A DNA stretch of 61,600 nt from an uncultured Clostridia bacterium (lineage in GTDB: Bacteria > Bacillota > Clostridia > Christensenellales > HGM11417). The position numbers and the translations under genes were made by a program. Shown one piece after another: positions 1 to 9,383 of this stretch (positions are counted from its first letter, which is position 1; each line of letters opens with the position of its first letter). The stretch spans positions 1-61,600 of the forward strand of contig CALVJY010000015.1 of NCBI GenBank assembly GCA_944332455.1. The letters are read 5' to 3'. A model generated the notes under the pieces. It was not told the DNA's origin. It saw nothing but the letters and a program-made list of their open reading frames with translations, and ran no database searches.

Positions 1-2
1 AG

Positions 3-2660
3 GGCGGGGGCTACGAGGTGCAGATCCGGGTCAATCTGACCCTGAACGGGGAGCGCCGTTCCCACGTCAACACCTACCGCCTGTCCTATGAGCGGACGGA
101 GGGCCGGACCTTTGTCACAGATTGGGAGCTGGTCGGGCTGGAGCCCTTTTCGGGTCGGGCCGAGGACGGCGTGAGGGCCTTCCTTGCCGCCGTCGGCGAG
201 GGCGACTTTGTGCGGGCGGCCGGACTTTCGGACATCTGGACGCTGTCGGCCTCCGCCCGGAGCCGGGCCGTGCAGGAGCTTTACCTCGGTCTGCTCGACC
301 CCCCGGTGATCACGGTGGGGGAGATCACCCGGCAGGGCGAGAACTTTTTGGCCGAATTCGCTGCCGACGGCCTTTCCCGGCAGCTGATCTTCGCCCCGGT
401 CACGGCCGAGGGGGGCTACCGCTTCTCGGTGCGGCAGGCGACCGACCTGTCCACCCCCGAGGCGACATTGCAGAGCTATCTGGCGGCCTATGCCGCCTTT
501 GACGCCGACGGCCTGCTGGCCACGCTGACCGGGTTCACGGAGGAGGACGCGCTCATGGTCCGGGAGCTCATGGCCGCCCTGAAGGAACTGTTCGGGGAGG
601 CCGGAATCCGGGTGGAGATGACCTACCTGGGCTTTGAGCGGACGAGCGAGGAGGAGGACCGGGTGAGCGGCATCCTAAGCGCAGAGACCCGGATGACCGC
701 GGCCGGCCTGGAACAGGTCTCTCCCCTGAGCATGGAGGTCGAGCTGGTGCGCGTCGACGGGGAATGGAAGATCGCCGGCGCGGTGATGCCGGACCTCCCG
801 GTCGATCCGGATCCCGATCCGCAGCCCTTCGAGCCCGATCTTTCCTCGCCCGAACGCACGCTGGAGAGCTACTTTGCCGCCCTCAACACCCACAGCGCCG
901 ACAACATCCTGTCCGTCTTCACCTTTGAGGGACTGACGGCGGCGCAGGAGGAGGCGGTCCGGCAGTACTACGCCGACGTCACCGACCGGGACAGCCTGCT
1001 CGGCTACGTCTACGAGGCCGGCTATCCCATGACCGTCTTTGCGGCGGGGGCGGACTATGCCGAATTCTCCCTGGATTACTGGGTGACCGCCGGCGGCCGC
1101 TACGAGCTGTCCGGCGTGGTCTATCCGGACGTGATCCGTACCTCAGAGGGGTGGAAACTGCTCCCCGAAAACTATACTTTTGAACAGCTGGGCGTTCCCC
1201 GGCCGGACTATTCCGACCTTTCGCCCAAGCACGGACTGCTGCGCTATCTGGAGATCCTGCCCTGCGGAGACGCCGAACTCATTCTGGACTGCTTCGACCT
1301 GACGGGCCTGACGGCTTCGGAGGAGGCCTCCTTCCGGCAGACCATCGACGATTACGCCCTGAACACCTGGAACACCTATGTCTTCGAGTTCGGGATCTAT
1401 CTGCAAAAGGGGGACAAGGAGGCCGAGATCGAGGCTCACCTGGAGGTCAACGGCAACCCGGTCATGATGAATTTCACCATGACGCTGGGCGAGGACGGCG
1501 TCTGGCGGATCCTGGCCCGCACCCAGACCCATATGTATGAAGAGGGAGCCATTGCTTCCTCCTTTTTACAACCGACCGTACAGTCCTTTTTCTCGGCCTT
1601 CGGGGCCGCCGACCGGGAGGCGCTGGAGGATCTGCTGACCCCTGATCTGCCGGATTATCAGCGCGCGCTGCTCGGCGTCATGAACGACGAGATGGATCGT
1701 GTGATGCGGTCAGGTCAACAGATCAGCGTCTTACTGGATTCCTTTCAGCTCTTTGACGGCAACGAGACCTGGTGCGCCGGACAGATGGAAGGGACCCTTA
1801 CGGTGGACGGAGGCGAGCCCTCCCCGCTGGCCTTTGGTTTCGAGGCCACGATGACCGGGGACACATGGCGGTTCTCCACACTCAGCTTTGACGAGGGCCC
1901 CGTCCTGCCTGCCGCTCCCGCGACGGACTTCCGCCCTGATTCTTCCACGATGGAAAAATTGCTGACCTCCTATGTCGCCGCTCTCAACACCCGGGATCTC
2001 GAAAACCTGTTCTCGCTGCTGTGGACCGAGGACCTGACCGCTTTGCAGATGTCCTGCGTGCAGTCTTTCTATCAAAACGAGAATAATTTTGACTGGATGC
2101 TGCAAAGGCAATACTGGTATGCCGGCCGAACCACCCTGTTCGGGAGTGAGGCCGCCGGATACGAGGAGGACGAGGTCAGCCTGATCGTCTCCGGTCCCAA
2201 CTGGAATATGGCGCTGTACCGGCTGGACTTCATCCAGACCGAAGAGGGATGGAGGGTCCTGCCCGATTCTGCCGCCTTCAATGACCACTGGCCCGAGAGC
2301 GTCCGGCCGGACTGGTCTCATCTCTCGCCCAAGCATGCTGTGGCGCATTACCTGGATCTTCTGGAGTATGGCGATCGGGAGGGCGCCCTGGCCTGTCTGG
2401 ATCTGACCGGGCTGTCCGAGGAGGCGCTGGAGAATTACCGATTCAGCGTCACCAGCCTGATCGGAGTCGGCTTGCGGCATGTCATCGCGACCTCCCCGGG
2501 AGACACCCTGTTCCGGGCGGAGTACCGCTCTGAGGCCGAGCTCACCCTCTCCTTCGAGGATTACTCCTCTCTGGTGGAGATCCGGCTGACGCGGGGCGAG
2601 GACGGCGTCTGGCGGCTAGTGCCCAATCCCGAACTGATGCTGGGCTTCTATCCGGACTGA
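3..2660 (+). CDS. Large repeat protein of NTF2-like units (5' end cut by window)
   Basis: The reading frame is open from the first base, so the gene starts upstream of the window; a GTG at 18 lies in frame but has no ribosome binding site and is not taken as the start. About 885 residues are visible. They consist of about seven related units of 110-130 residues, each opening with a helix such as SPERTLESYFAALN, SPKHGLLRYLEIL or SPKHAVAHYLDLL, followed by a phrase like FDLTGLTASEE and a beta-rich half ending in DGVWRI or EGWKLLP. This alternation of helix and twisted sheet is what NTF2-like/SnoaL or DUF5105-type domains look like; that assignment is inference from pattern only. Proline-rich linkers (for example near residue 265) separate units. 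Substrate and function are unknown. The protein is acidic, as expected for an exported one, but the signal region lies outside the window. Confidence 0.75.
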   Translation, partial: GGGYEVQIRVNLTLNGERRSHVNTYRLSYERTEGRTFVTDWELVGLEPFSGRAEDGVRAFLAAVGEGDFVRAAGLSDIWTLSASARSRAVQELYLGLLDPPVITVGEITRQGENFLAEFAADGLSRQLIFAPVTAEGGYRFSVRQATDLSTPEATLQSYLAAYAAFDADGLLATLTGFTEEDALMVRELMAALKELFGEAGIRVEMTYLGFERTSEEEDRVSGILSAETRMTAAGLEQVSPLSMEVELVRVDGEWKIAGAVMPDLPVDPDPDPQPFEPDLSSPERTLESYFAALNTHSADNILSVFTFEGLTAAQEEAVRQYYADVTDRDSLLGYVYEAGYPMTVFAAGADYAEFSLDYWVTAGGRYELSGVVYPDVIRTSEGWKLLPENYTFEQLGVPRPDYSDLSPKHGLLRYLEILPCGDAELILDCFDLTGLTASEEASFRQTIDDYALNTWNTYVFEFGIYLQKGDKEAEIEAHLEVNGNPVMMNFTMTLGEDGVWRILARTQTHMYEEGAIASSFLQPTVQSFFSAFGAADREALEDLLTPDLPDYQRALLGVMNDEMDRVMRSGQQISVLLDSFQLFDGNETWCAGQMEGTLTVDGGEPSPLAFGFEATMTGDTWRFSTLSFDEGPVLPAAPATDFRPDSSTMEKLLTSYVAALNTRDLENLFSLLWTEDLTALQMSCVQSFYQNENNFDWMLQRQYWYAGRTTLFGSEAAGYEEDEVSLIVSGPNWNMALYRLDFIQTEEGWRVLPDSAAFNDHWPESVRPDWSHLSPKHAVAHYLDLLEYGDREGALACLDLTGLSEEALENYRFSVTSLIGVGLRHVIATSPGDTLFRAEYRSEAELTLSFEDYSSLVEIRLTRGEDGVWRLVPNPELMLGFYPD

Positions 2661-2750
2661 GTCCTGTGCGCCTTCGGCCGGACCTTCCCTGTCAGGTCTG
2701 AAGGGGACATGGAGGCTCCCCTTAAAAAAATGACGATTTGAAAAAACTTT

Positions 2751-2784
2751 CCCCCGCCCGGGCTGACCGGACGGGGATTTTTTT
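2751..2784 (+). terminator. Intrinsic terminator after the repeat-protein gene
   Basis: A GC hairpin with outer arms CCCCG and CGGGG and inner CGG/CCG pairing is followed directly by A and seven T residues. It lies 90 bases after the stop codon and points along the plus strand. Confidence 0.6.
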
Positions 2785-3016
2785 GTCCGGATTCCCGGTA
2801 AAAAATTTTTCGGCGAGCGGAGAGCCTCGGCCCGCTAAAGGATTCGGCGATTTGAGGTCCTGTGCGAAGGAAAACGAAAGAGCTCCGGAGGAAGGATGCG
2901 CCCTCCCGGAGAGAGGGAAAAATCCTTTGAAAAGGGGCAAAATAAGGTCAAAAAGCCCCTTTGGGAAGGGTCCGGAAAAATATTTTTCAAAAGAAAAGAA
3001 AAGTCCCCCAAAATGT
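2785..3016. other. Non-coding stretch before the pot regulator promoter
   Basis: Purine-rich, with several short GC palindromes, and no reading frame that has both a ribosome binding site and a convincing composition. I see no gene here. Confidence 0.5.
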
Positions 3017-3044
3017 TTGACATTTTGACAAAAAACTGTATAAT
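3017..3044 (+). promoter_or_regulatory. Sigma-A promoter of the polyamine operon regulator
   Basis: TTGACA at 3017-3022 and TATAAT at 3039-3044 with a 16-base spacer. Transcription would start near 3051, just before the operator-like repeats, leaving a leader of about 185 bases in front of the regulator gene. Confidence 0.75.
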
Positions 3045-3056
3045 AGTGTCTCGTGG

Positions 3057-3161
3057 GTTTAATATTGTTAAACTTCCGGTTTATCATTGATATACCTGCT
3101 AAACTTTTGGTTTATCAAAAATATACCTGTTAAATTTCGGGTTTAAAAGCGCTATACCCGG
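3057..3161 (+). promoter_or_regulatory. Three 31-bp direct repeats with TAAAC/GTTTA palindromes (probable operators)
   Basis: Three consecutive units of exactly 31 bp occupy 3069-3099, 3100-3130 and 3131-3161. Each carries TAAAC, five bases, then GTTTA (TAAAT in the third), and ends in a TATACC phrase. A further palindrome, GTTTAA (3057-3062) facing TTAAAC (3068-3073), joins onto the first unit. The 31-bp step is close to three helical turns, so bound dimers would stack on one DNA face. Position over and after the transcription start, directly before an XRE-cupin regulator gene, suggests autoregulation; this is inference. Confidence 0.7.
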
Positions 3162-3235
3162 CAGCCTTTGAATTTCGGGGCGGGATCACTTCCGGCAAAC
3201 CGCCGCCGGGAACGGCCGGGAAGGGAGGACGAAGC

Positions 3236-3775
3236 ATGGACGTGGACATCGGCATCAAGATCAAGGAGCTGCGGCTGTCGCTCAAACTTACCCAGGAGGA
3301 GCTGGCCGACCGGTGCGAGCTGACCAAGGGCTACATTTCCCAGCTGGAAAACGACCTGACCAGCCCTTCCATCGAGACCTTAAAGGACATTCTGGCCGCC
3401 TTGGGCACCAACCTCAAACAGTTTTTCTCCGAGGAGGCCGAGGACAAACTGACCTTTACCGAGGCCGACTACGTGGTCAAGGACAACGGGGATTCCTCCA
3501 TCACCTGGCTGGTGCCCAACAGCCAGAAGAACGAGATGGAGCCCATTTTGATGAAGCTCCGGCCCGGCGCCATGAGCGCCGAGGACATGCCCCACGAGGG
3601 CGAGGAGTTCGGCTACCTGCTCAAGGGCAAACTCCGCCTGCGCTACGGCAAGCGGGAGCAGGAGCTGTCCGCGGGCGACACCTTCTACTTTTCCGCCGAC
3701 AAGGTCCACTCGCTGGAGAACATCGGCAGCGAGGAGGCCGAGATCCTCTGGGTCTCCGCCCCGCCCAACTTCTGA
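3236..3775 (+). CDS. XRE-family HTH regulator with cupin sensor domain
   Basis: A 179-residue cytoplasmic transcription factor. Residues about 6-60 form an XRE-type helix-turn-helix (LTQEELADRCELTKGYISQ), and residues about 105-175 form a cupin barrel (MPHEGEEFGYLLKG and AGDTFYFSADKVH). This architecture is shared with PuuR and with the cupin regulators that precede potABCD operons in Clostridia, where the cupin is thought to sense polyamines or related ligands. Start is the ATG after GGGAGGACGAAGC. It is the first gene of the pot cluster, with potA about 310 bases downstream. The direct repeats at 3057-3161 are its likely targets. Family assignment is strong; ligand is inferred from context. 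Confidence 0.9.
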   Translation: MDVDIGIKIKELRLSLKLTQEELADRCELTKGYISQLENDLTSPSIETLKDILAALGTNLKQFFSEEAEDKLTFTEADYVVKDNGDSSITWLVPNSQKNEMEPILMKLRPGAMSAEDMPHEGEEFGYLLKGKLRLRYGKREQELSAGDTFYFSADKVHSLENIGSEEAEILWVSAPPNF

Positions 3776-4088
3776 GTCGGGGAAGGGGCCGGCCGCGAAC
3801 GGGACCGGACGTCCAGAGTTTCCTCTGACGGAAGTCAAAGGCCGGGAGGCCCGGCAGCGAGGAAAGCGCCGCAAAAAGCCGGAATGAGCCCGGCAGCGGC
3901 GGAGCCGGGAAGCTTTAACGAGGGGAGGGAGCCGGACCGGAAAGGGTCCAAAAAAATCGTTCCCTCGGCCCCAGACCAAAGAGCGAAGGCCAAAGGCCCC
4001 GTCTTTCGGGGGCGCTTTGCCTGAATTTTTGACAGAACCGGGAGAGGATCCTCCCGAAAAAACGGCCGCAGGCCGGAGGAAGTACGCA
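3776..4088 (+). other. Spacer between the regulator and potA
   Basis: About 310 bases with no supported gene. The best visible structure is a GC hairpin at 3991-4019 (CAAAG-GCCCC arms facing GGGGGC-GCTTTG) without a T-tract, so it is not a clear terminator. No strong second promoter is visible, which is compatible with read-through from 3017-3044. Confidence 0.45.
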
Positions 4089-5591
4089 ATGTCCGAAAAA
4101 ATCATCGAGATCAAGGGAGTTTCCCGGCTGTACGGCACCACCGTGGCCGTGGACAACATCGACCTTTACATCCGCAAGGGAGAATTTCTGACCCTGCTGG
4201 GGCCCTCGGGCTGCGGCAAGACCACCACCCTGCGCATGATCGCCGGCTTCGAGCTGCCCTCGTCGGGGCAGATCCTGCTGAACGGGCAGGACATCACCCA
4301 TCTGCCGCCCTACCTGCGGCCGGTCAACACCGTCTTTCAGCGGTACGCCCTCTTTCCCCATCTGAACGTCTACGACAACGTGGCCTTCGGGCTCAAGCTC
4401 AAAAAGGTCCGCGTCGTGGAGGAGGACGACAGGGGCAACCGCTACGAGCGCTTTGTCAGGCTGACCCGGGACGAGATCGACGAAAAGGTGGAAAGGGCGC
4501 TGATGATGGTCGACCTCGAGGAGTTCGAGGGCCGGGACGTGACCACCCTTTCGGGGGGACAGCAGCAGCGGGTGGCCATTGCCAGGGCCATCGTCAACGA
4601 GCCGGAGATCCTGCTTCTGGACGAGCCTTTGGGAGCGCTGGATCTGAAGATGCGCAAGGAGATGCAGCTGGAACTCAAGGCCATGCACGACAAGCTGGGC
4701 ATCACCTTCATCTACGTCACCCACGACCAGGAGGAAGCCCTGACCATGAGCGACACCATCGTGGTCATGAAGGACGGCACCATCCAGCAGATCGGCACCC
4801 CCAAGGACATCTACAACGAGCCGGCCAACGCCTTTGTGGCCGACTTCATCGGGGAGAGCAACATCTTTTCGGGCACCATGGTGGACAAATTCAAGGTCCG
4901 CTTCGCCGGGGCCAACTTTGCCTGCGTGGACGACTTCGCCAAAAACGAGAAGGTGGACGTGGTCATCCGCCCCGAGGACATCTATGTGGTGGAGGAGGGC
5001 AAGGGCGCCGTGGACGGCCGGGTGGTCAGCTCGGTCTTCAAGGGCGTGCACTACGAAATGGTCGTCATGGTGGGCAAAAACGAGTTCACCGTGCAGGACA
5101 CCCAGGAATTTGCGGTGGGCCGCACCGGCAGCCTGATCGTCAAGCCCGAGGACATCCACATCATGAAAAAGGAGTTCGAGGAGAACGTCTACGACGGCAT
5201 GATCACCAAGCGCAACACCGTGCGCTTTGCCGAGGGCGAGTTCGAATGCGACCTGACCCAGCTGATGCCCGGCTCCCGTCTGGACGAGGAGGGCTATCTG
5301 ATCGACGCCGAGGGCAAAAAGTACGACCTGACCGACGTCCCCGTCAAGGTCACGGTGGGACTGAAGGACATCGAGATCATCGACAACGAGACCGACGGCC
5401 AGGCTGCCGGGCAGATCGTCTCCATCATCTACAAGGGGGATCACTACCAGGTCATCATCCGCACCCCCGAGGAGGAAGAGGACTTCGTCTGCGACACCGA
5501 GTACACCTGGAACGAATTTGACCGGGTCAGCGTGAAGATCAGCCCCGAACACATCAAAATGCGGCTGACCGGGGAGGTCGAACCCCTGTGA
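4089..5591 (+). CDS. potA: Spermidine/putrescine ABC transporter ATP-binding protein PotA
   Basis: The ATPase that drives polyamine import, acting at the inner face of the membrane with PotB and PotC. Visible motifs: Walker [10 protein letters not shown] near residue 40, signature [14 protein letters not shown], Walker [13 protein letters not shown], and the switch histidine in THDQEEA. An acidic insert ([20 protein letters not shown]) lies between the Q-loop and the signature, as in other clostridial PotA proteins. I chose the ATG at 4089 because GGAGGA sits eight bases before it; the frame is open further upstream. At 500 residues it is about 120 longer than the enterobacterial protein: the C-terminal TOBE region is extended by a second segment from about residue 375 that contains [18 protein letters not shown]. 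The stop overlaps the potB start by four bases. Confidence 0.95.
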   Translation: MSEKIIEIKGVSRLYGTTVAVDNIDLYIRKGEFLTLLGPSGCGKTTTLRMIAGFELPSSGQILLNGQDITHLPPYLRPVNTVFQRYALFPHLNVYDNVAFGLKLKKVRVVEEDDRGNRYERFVRLTRDEIDEKVERALMMVDLEEFEGRDVTTLSGGQQQRVAIARAIVNEPEILLLDEPLGALDLKMRKEMQLELKAMHDKLGITFIYVTHDQEEALTMSDTIVVMKDGTIQQIGTPKDIYNEPANAFVADFIGESNIFSGTMVDKFKVRFAGANFACVDDFAKNEKVDVVIRPEDIYVVEEGKGAVDGRVVSSVFKGVHYEMVVMVGKNEFTVQDTQEFAVGRTGSLIVKPEDIHIMKKEFEENVYDGMITKRNTVRFAEGEFECDLTQLMPGSRLDEEGYLIDAEGKKYDLTDVPVKVTVGLKDIEIIDNETDGQAAGQIVSIIYKGDHYQVIIRTPEEEEDFVCDTEYTWNEFDRVSVKISPEHIKMRLTGEVEPL

Positions 5592-6382
5592 TCAAGCTCT
5601 CCCGCAAAAATCTGGTCATTCCCTACGCCCTCTTTCTGGCGCTGTTCGTGGTGGCCCCCCTGCTGGTCATTCTGTACCTCTCCTTCACCGACAGCAACGG
5701 GGCCTTCACCTTCGGAAACTTCGCCAAGTTCTTCGGGGACCCGACCTACATCACCACCTTTCTGTACAGTCTGGCCATCGCCGTGCTGACCACCCTGCTC
5801 TGTCTGCTTTTGGCCTATCCCGTGGCCTACATCCTGGCCCGGAGCAAGTGGAACAAAAAGATGATCCTGGTCCTTTTGTTCGTCATGCCCATGTGGATCA
5901 ACTTCGTGCTCCGCATCGCGGCCTTACGGGAACTTCTGAACCTTTTGGGGCTGGTGGGGCAGAGCACCGGATTTTTGAAGACGGTCATCGGCATGGTCTA
6001 TGACTTTCTGCCCTTCATGATCCTGCCGCTTTATACCACCCTGATCAAGATGGACAAAAGCGTTTTAGAGGCGGCCTCGGATCTGGGGGCCAACAACAGG
6101 CAGGTGTTTTTCAAGGCCGTGGTGCCCCTGTCCCTGCCCGGCATCGTCTCGGGGATCACCATGGTGTTCATGCCCTCCATGACCTGCTACGTGGTCTCGG
6201 ACGTGCTGTCCGAGCGCACCTTCGAGGTGCTGGGCAACCTGATCGAGCGCAACTACATGGACAACTGGAATTTCGCGTCGGCCATCGCCATCGTGCTGTT
6301 GGTCATCATCGGAATCGTGATGCTGTTTACCTATCGCTTCGAGGATCACGACGTCAACGCGAGGGGAGGCGGACTGTGGTAA
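5588..6382 (+). CDS. potB: Spermidine/putrescine ABC transporter permease PotB
   Basis: A 264-residue inner-membrane permease with about six hydrophobic helices. It begins with [20 protein letters not shown], and the cytoplasmic coupling loop is visible as [25 protein letters not shown], split here as [10 protein letters not shown] and VVPLSLPG. The start is GTG at 5588, within the GTGA overlap with potA, so the two are translationally coupled. The 3' end overlaps potC by seven bases. It pairs with PotC to form the translocation channel. Confidence 0.93.
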   Translation: MIKLSRKNLVIPYALFLALFVVAPLLVILYLSFTDSNGAFTFGNFAKFFGDPTYITTFLYSLAIAVLTTLLCLLLAYPVAYILARSKWNKKMILVLLFVMPMWINFVLRIAALRELLNLLGLVGQSTGFLKTVIGMVYDFLPFMILPLYTTLIKMDKSVLEAASDLGANNRQVFFKAVVPLSLPGIVSGITMVFMPSMTCYVVSDVLSERTFEVLGNLIERNYMDNWNFASAIAIVLLVIIGIVMLFTYRFEDHDVNARGGGLW

Positions 6383-7173
6383 AAAAATTCTTTGCGGGCG
6401 GCTACGTCTTTCTGGTGTTGGCCTTCATGTACGCCCCCATCCTGTTTCTCATCATCTTTTCCTTTACCGACACCACCGTGCTGGGCATGTGGAACGGCTT
6501 CACCTTCAAGCTGTACGGCAAGGTGTTCGACAACCGCGAGTTGATGAATGCCCTGTGGAACACCGTGCTTCTGGCCTTTACTTCCGCCGTGTGCTCCACC
6601 GTGCTGGGCACTGTGGGGGCGGTGGGCATCTTCTACAGCAAAAAGCGCACCCAAAAGGTTTTGAACGGCCTCTCCCAGATCCCCGTGGTCAATGCCGAGG
6701 TGGTCACCGCCATCTCCCTGGCCCTGACCTTCGTGTTCGTGCTGGGCAGGGGAAAACTGAACTTCGGGACCCTGCTGTTGGGGCACATGGTGCTGGCCAC
6801 CCCCTTCGTGGTGCTGTCGGTCACCCCCCGGCTCAAGCAGATGGACCCCAACCTCTACGAGGCCGCCCTGGATCTGGGGGCCACCCCGGCCCGGGCGCTG
6901 TTCAAGGTGGTGCTGCCCGACATCCTGCCCGGCATCTTTTCGGGTTTCATGCTGGCCGTCACCCTCTCGCTGGACGACTACATCATCACCCAGTTCACCC
7001 GGGATTCCACCTTCAAGACCCTGTCCGTCTACATCTACGACCAGACCAAGAAGGCGCTGCCCAACGAGATCCGCGCCCTGTGCGCCATGATCTTCCTGAT
7101 CATGGTCCTGGTGGTGGTCTTCCTCAACTTCCGGGCCTCCCGGAAAAACCAAAAGGTCCGCCAGAACTTCTGA
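6376..7173 (+). CDS. potC: Spermidine/putrescine ABC transporter permease PotC
   Basis: The second 265-residue permease of the importer, also with about six membrane helices. The EAA loop reads EAALDLGATPARALFKVVLP, and the DDYIITQFT phrase after it is usual for PotC/PotI proteins. Start is GTG at 6376, inside the end of potB with GGGAGGCGGAC before it, so coupling is likely. About 100 bases separate it from potD, and that gap holds a stable hairpin. Confidence 0.93.
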   Translation: MVKKFFAGGYVFLVLAFMYAPILFLIIFSFTDTTVLGMWNGFTFKLYGKVFDNRELMNALWNTVLLAFTSAVCSTVLGTVGAVGIFYSKKRTQKVLNGLSQIPVVNAEVVTAISLALTFVFVLGRGKLNFGTLLLGHMVLATPFVVLSVTPRLKQMDPNLYEAALDLGATPARALFKVVLPDILPGIFSGFMLAVTLSLDDYIITQFTRDSTFKTLSVYIYDQTKKALPNEIRALCAMIFLIMVLVVVFLNFRASRKNQKVRQNF

Positions 7174-7204
7174 CCGCTTCCGAAAGCGAGAAGACAACCG
7201 AAGT

Positions 7205-7235
7205 CCGGGCTTTCCGGCAGACGGAAACGGCCCGG
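7205..7235 (+). promoter_or_regulatory. Intercistronic hairpin between potC and potD
   Basis: CCGGGC-TTTCCG pairs with CGGAAA-(CG)-GCCCGG around a five-base loop, with one small bulge. No T-tract follows. Such a hairpin between permease and binding-protein genes commonly protects mRNA ends and lets the binding protein be made in excess; that role is inferred here. Confidence 0.45.
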
Positions 7236-7275
7236 ATCAAAGAGAAAAAATTTTTGGGAAAGGAGAAAAAGCCCC

Positions 7276-8811
7276 ATGAAAAAGACATTTGCCCTGATGC
7301 TGACCGCGCTGCTGTGCGCCGGCCTGTTCGCCGTCTTCCCGGCCTCCCCGGCCCTTGCCGAGGACAACGTCCTGTACGTGCATAACTGGGAACAGTATAT
7401 CAACGAGGAATATGTGTTCGGGAAGGAAGTCAACGGCACCTTTGTGGAGTCCGAGACCGGCTTCAAGGCCTACTACGAGAGCCTGTATCCCGGCGAGACC
7501 GTGGAAGTGGTCTACACCAACTTCGGCACCAACGAGATCATGTACAACGACATCCGCACCGGCAAGGGCCAGTACGATCTGGCCTGCCCCTCCGACTACA
7601 TGATCGAGCGGATGAAAAACGAGGACATGATCGAGACCTTGGACCTTTCCCGGCTGACCGAGTACACCCGGAACGTCTCCCCGCTGTTTTCGGACACCTT
7701 CGAGCAGATCGGCATCGCCGACTACGCCGTGGGCTACATGTGGGGGACCATGGGTATGGTCTACAATCCCGAGACCGTCTCCGCCTCCGACATGAGCAGC
7801 TGGGCGGGGCTGTGGAACGCCCTCTACGCCAACAAAATGACCATCAAGGACAGCGTGCGGGACACCTACTTCGCGGGCGTGGGCATGGTCTATCGGGACG
7901 AACTGCTGGAACTGCGGTCGCGCAACGAGCTGGATCCCGCCGATCCCGACTACCTGGATGACGAGGCCTACAACGCCGCCATCACCGAGGTCTTCAACCG
8001 CACCGACGACGAGACCCTGGCCAAGGTCGAAAACGCGCTGAAGCTGCAAAAGGCTCTGCTGTACGGCTACGAGGTGGACAGCGGCAAGACGGACATGATC
8101 GCCGGCAAGATCGACGTCAACTTCGCCTGGAGCGGAGACGCGGTCTACACCATGGATTATGCGCAGTACGGTGATCCCGATGAGATGACCGAGGAAGAAC
8201 TGGAAAATTGGGAGGCCGTTCTTCTGAACTACGCCGTGCCCGAGGAGGGCTCCAACCTGTGGTTCGACGGCTGGGTCATGCTCAAGAACGACGGCCTCAC
8301 CGAGGCCCAGCGCGCCCAGAAGCAGAAGATGGCCTACGCCTTTTTGAACTATCTCTCCCTGCCCGAGACCGCCGCCGCCAACATGGACTTCATCGGCTAC
8401 ACCTCGGCCATCGCCGGCGACGCCGTGTTCGATCAGATCGACGACTGGTATGGCGTGGAGGAGGGCGACGAGGGCTACACCGTCGATCTGACCTACTTCT
8501 TCGACGGCACCCTTTCCCAAGACCGCCTGACCGACGGCCGGGCCGTGGTCACCGTGGCCGAGCTGGGCCGGCAGTTCTCGGCGCAGTATCCCACCGAGGA
8601 CATCATCAAGCGCTGCGCCATCATGCAGGACTTCGGCGACCGCAACCAGGCCCTGCTGGACATGTGGGGCCGGGTCAAGGGCAGCACTCTGCCCGCCTGG
8701 GCCATCATTCTGATCGTCGTCGTGGTGGTGGCCGCCGCTGCCGCCGTGCTGATCGTCATGGCGGTCAAAAAGAACAAGCACAAAAAGCGCCGGGTGGTCT
8801 CCCGGGGCTGA
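7276..8811 (+). CDS. potD: Polyamine-binding protein PotD with C-terminal membrane anchor
   Basis: The extracellular substrate-binding subunit of the importer. Residues 1-31 are a signal peptide ending PASPALA-ED; there is no lipobox cysteine. The mature domain opens with LYVHNWEQYI, the typical PotD/PotF start, and includes YDLACPSDYMIERM and VNFAWSGDAVYTMDYA. Unusually, the chain ends with a single hydrophobic helix (about residues 477-498, WAIILIVVVVVAAAAAVLIV) followed by a basic tail KKNKHKKRR. So the protein is probably held by a C-terminal anchor in place of a lipid. Total length is 511, longer than the usual 340-360 because of this tail and an insert near residues 205-250. A terminator follows at 9038. 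Confidence 0.92.
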   Translation: MKKTFALMLTALLCAGLFAVFPASPALAEDNVLYVHNWEQYINEEYVFGKEVNGTFVESETGFKAYYESLYPGETVEVVYTNFGTNEIMYNDIRTGKGQYDLACPSDYMIERMKNEDMIETLDLSRLTEYTRNVSPLFSDTFEQIGIADYAVGYMWGTMGMVYNPETVSASDMSSWAGLWNALYANKMTIKDSVRDTYFAGVGMVYRDELLELRSRNELDPADPDYLDDEAYNAAITEVFNRTDDETLAKVENALKLQKALLYGYEVDSGKTDMIAGKIDVNFAWSGDAVYTMDYAQYGDPDEMTEEELENWEAVLLNYAVPEEGSNLWFDGWVMLKNDGLTEAQRAQKQKMAYAFLNYLSLPETAAANMDFIGYTSAIAGDAVFDQIDDWYGVEEGDEGYTVDLTYFFDGTLSQDRLTDGRAVVTVAELGRQFSAQYPTEDIIKRCAIMQDFGDRNQALLDMWGRVKGSTLPAWAIILIVVVVVAAAAAVLIVMAVKKNKHKKRRVVSRG

Positions 8812-9383
8812 CCCTTTCAGCTTTTCCGAGCGGCCCGGTCAGCTTTTGTCCGTCCGGAAGTCCGTCTCGGCCCTGACCCGTTCCGGGCGGCGGGGGACAG
8901 GACAAAAGGGGCGCCCAATGCCTCGCCGCGGAAACGGGGTAAAGGCCCTTTAAAGTCTCGCCGCCGCGGAAACGAGTTTGAACGGAGTTTGAAAGCGTTC
9001 ATACTTCGCCGGACCCTTTCGCAAAACGCAAAAAAAGGACAGCTCCCTTCTCGGAAGGGAGCTGTCTTTGCTTTTTAAGGGCAGCCCGCCGCAAATGGCC
9101 GGGCGCGGGGGAAGCCGGTCTGCGTAAACCCGGCAAAAGCCGGAGCAGAGGAGTTTCAGGCTGAGGGCCTGAAAGATCGGGCATGTTGGCCCGTTGCTCT
9201 TCGCAGCCGGAGTTCCTCTTTTCGGTCTTTCGACCCGCACAGAAAACCGGGACGCACCGGCCGGACGGGAAAGGATCGCCGTTGTCCGCCCGCGCTCCGA
9301 CATTTCGGTTTGCCGGGCTTGGCGGGCGGTTTCGCTTTGGCCCGGCCGCCCGGAAGCATGCGGGAAAGGCCGTACGTTCCCGG
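8812..9383. other. Spacer after the pot operon
   Basis: Apart from the terminator at 9038-9078 I see no supported gene. The flanks (8812-9037 and 9079-9383) carry only GC-rich short palindromes and open frames without ribosome binding sites. Confidence 0.5.
9038..9078. terminator. Terminator of the pot operon, probably bidirectional
   Basis: GACAGCTCCCTT pairs perfectly with AAGGGAGCTGTC around a five-base loop. TTTG then CTTTTT follows on the plus strand, and a run of seven A residues precedes it, giving a T-tract for the minus-strand DUF975 gene as well. Confidence 0.85.

Noticed and set aside
3915..5552. Long minus-strand frame over potA
   Set aside because: Shadow of potA, which has all ABC motifs; no start signals.
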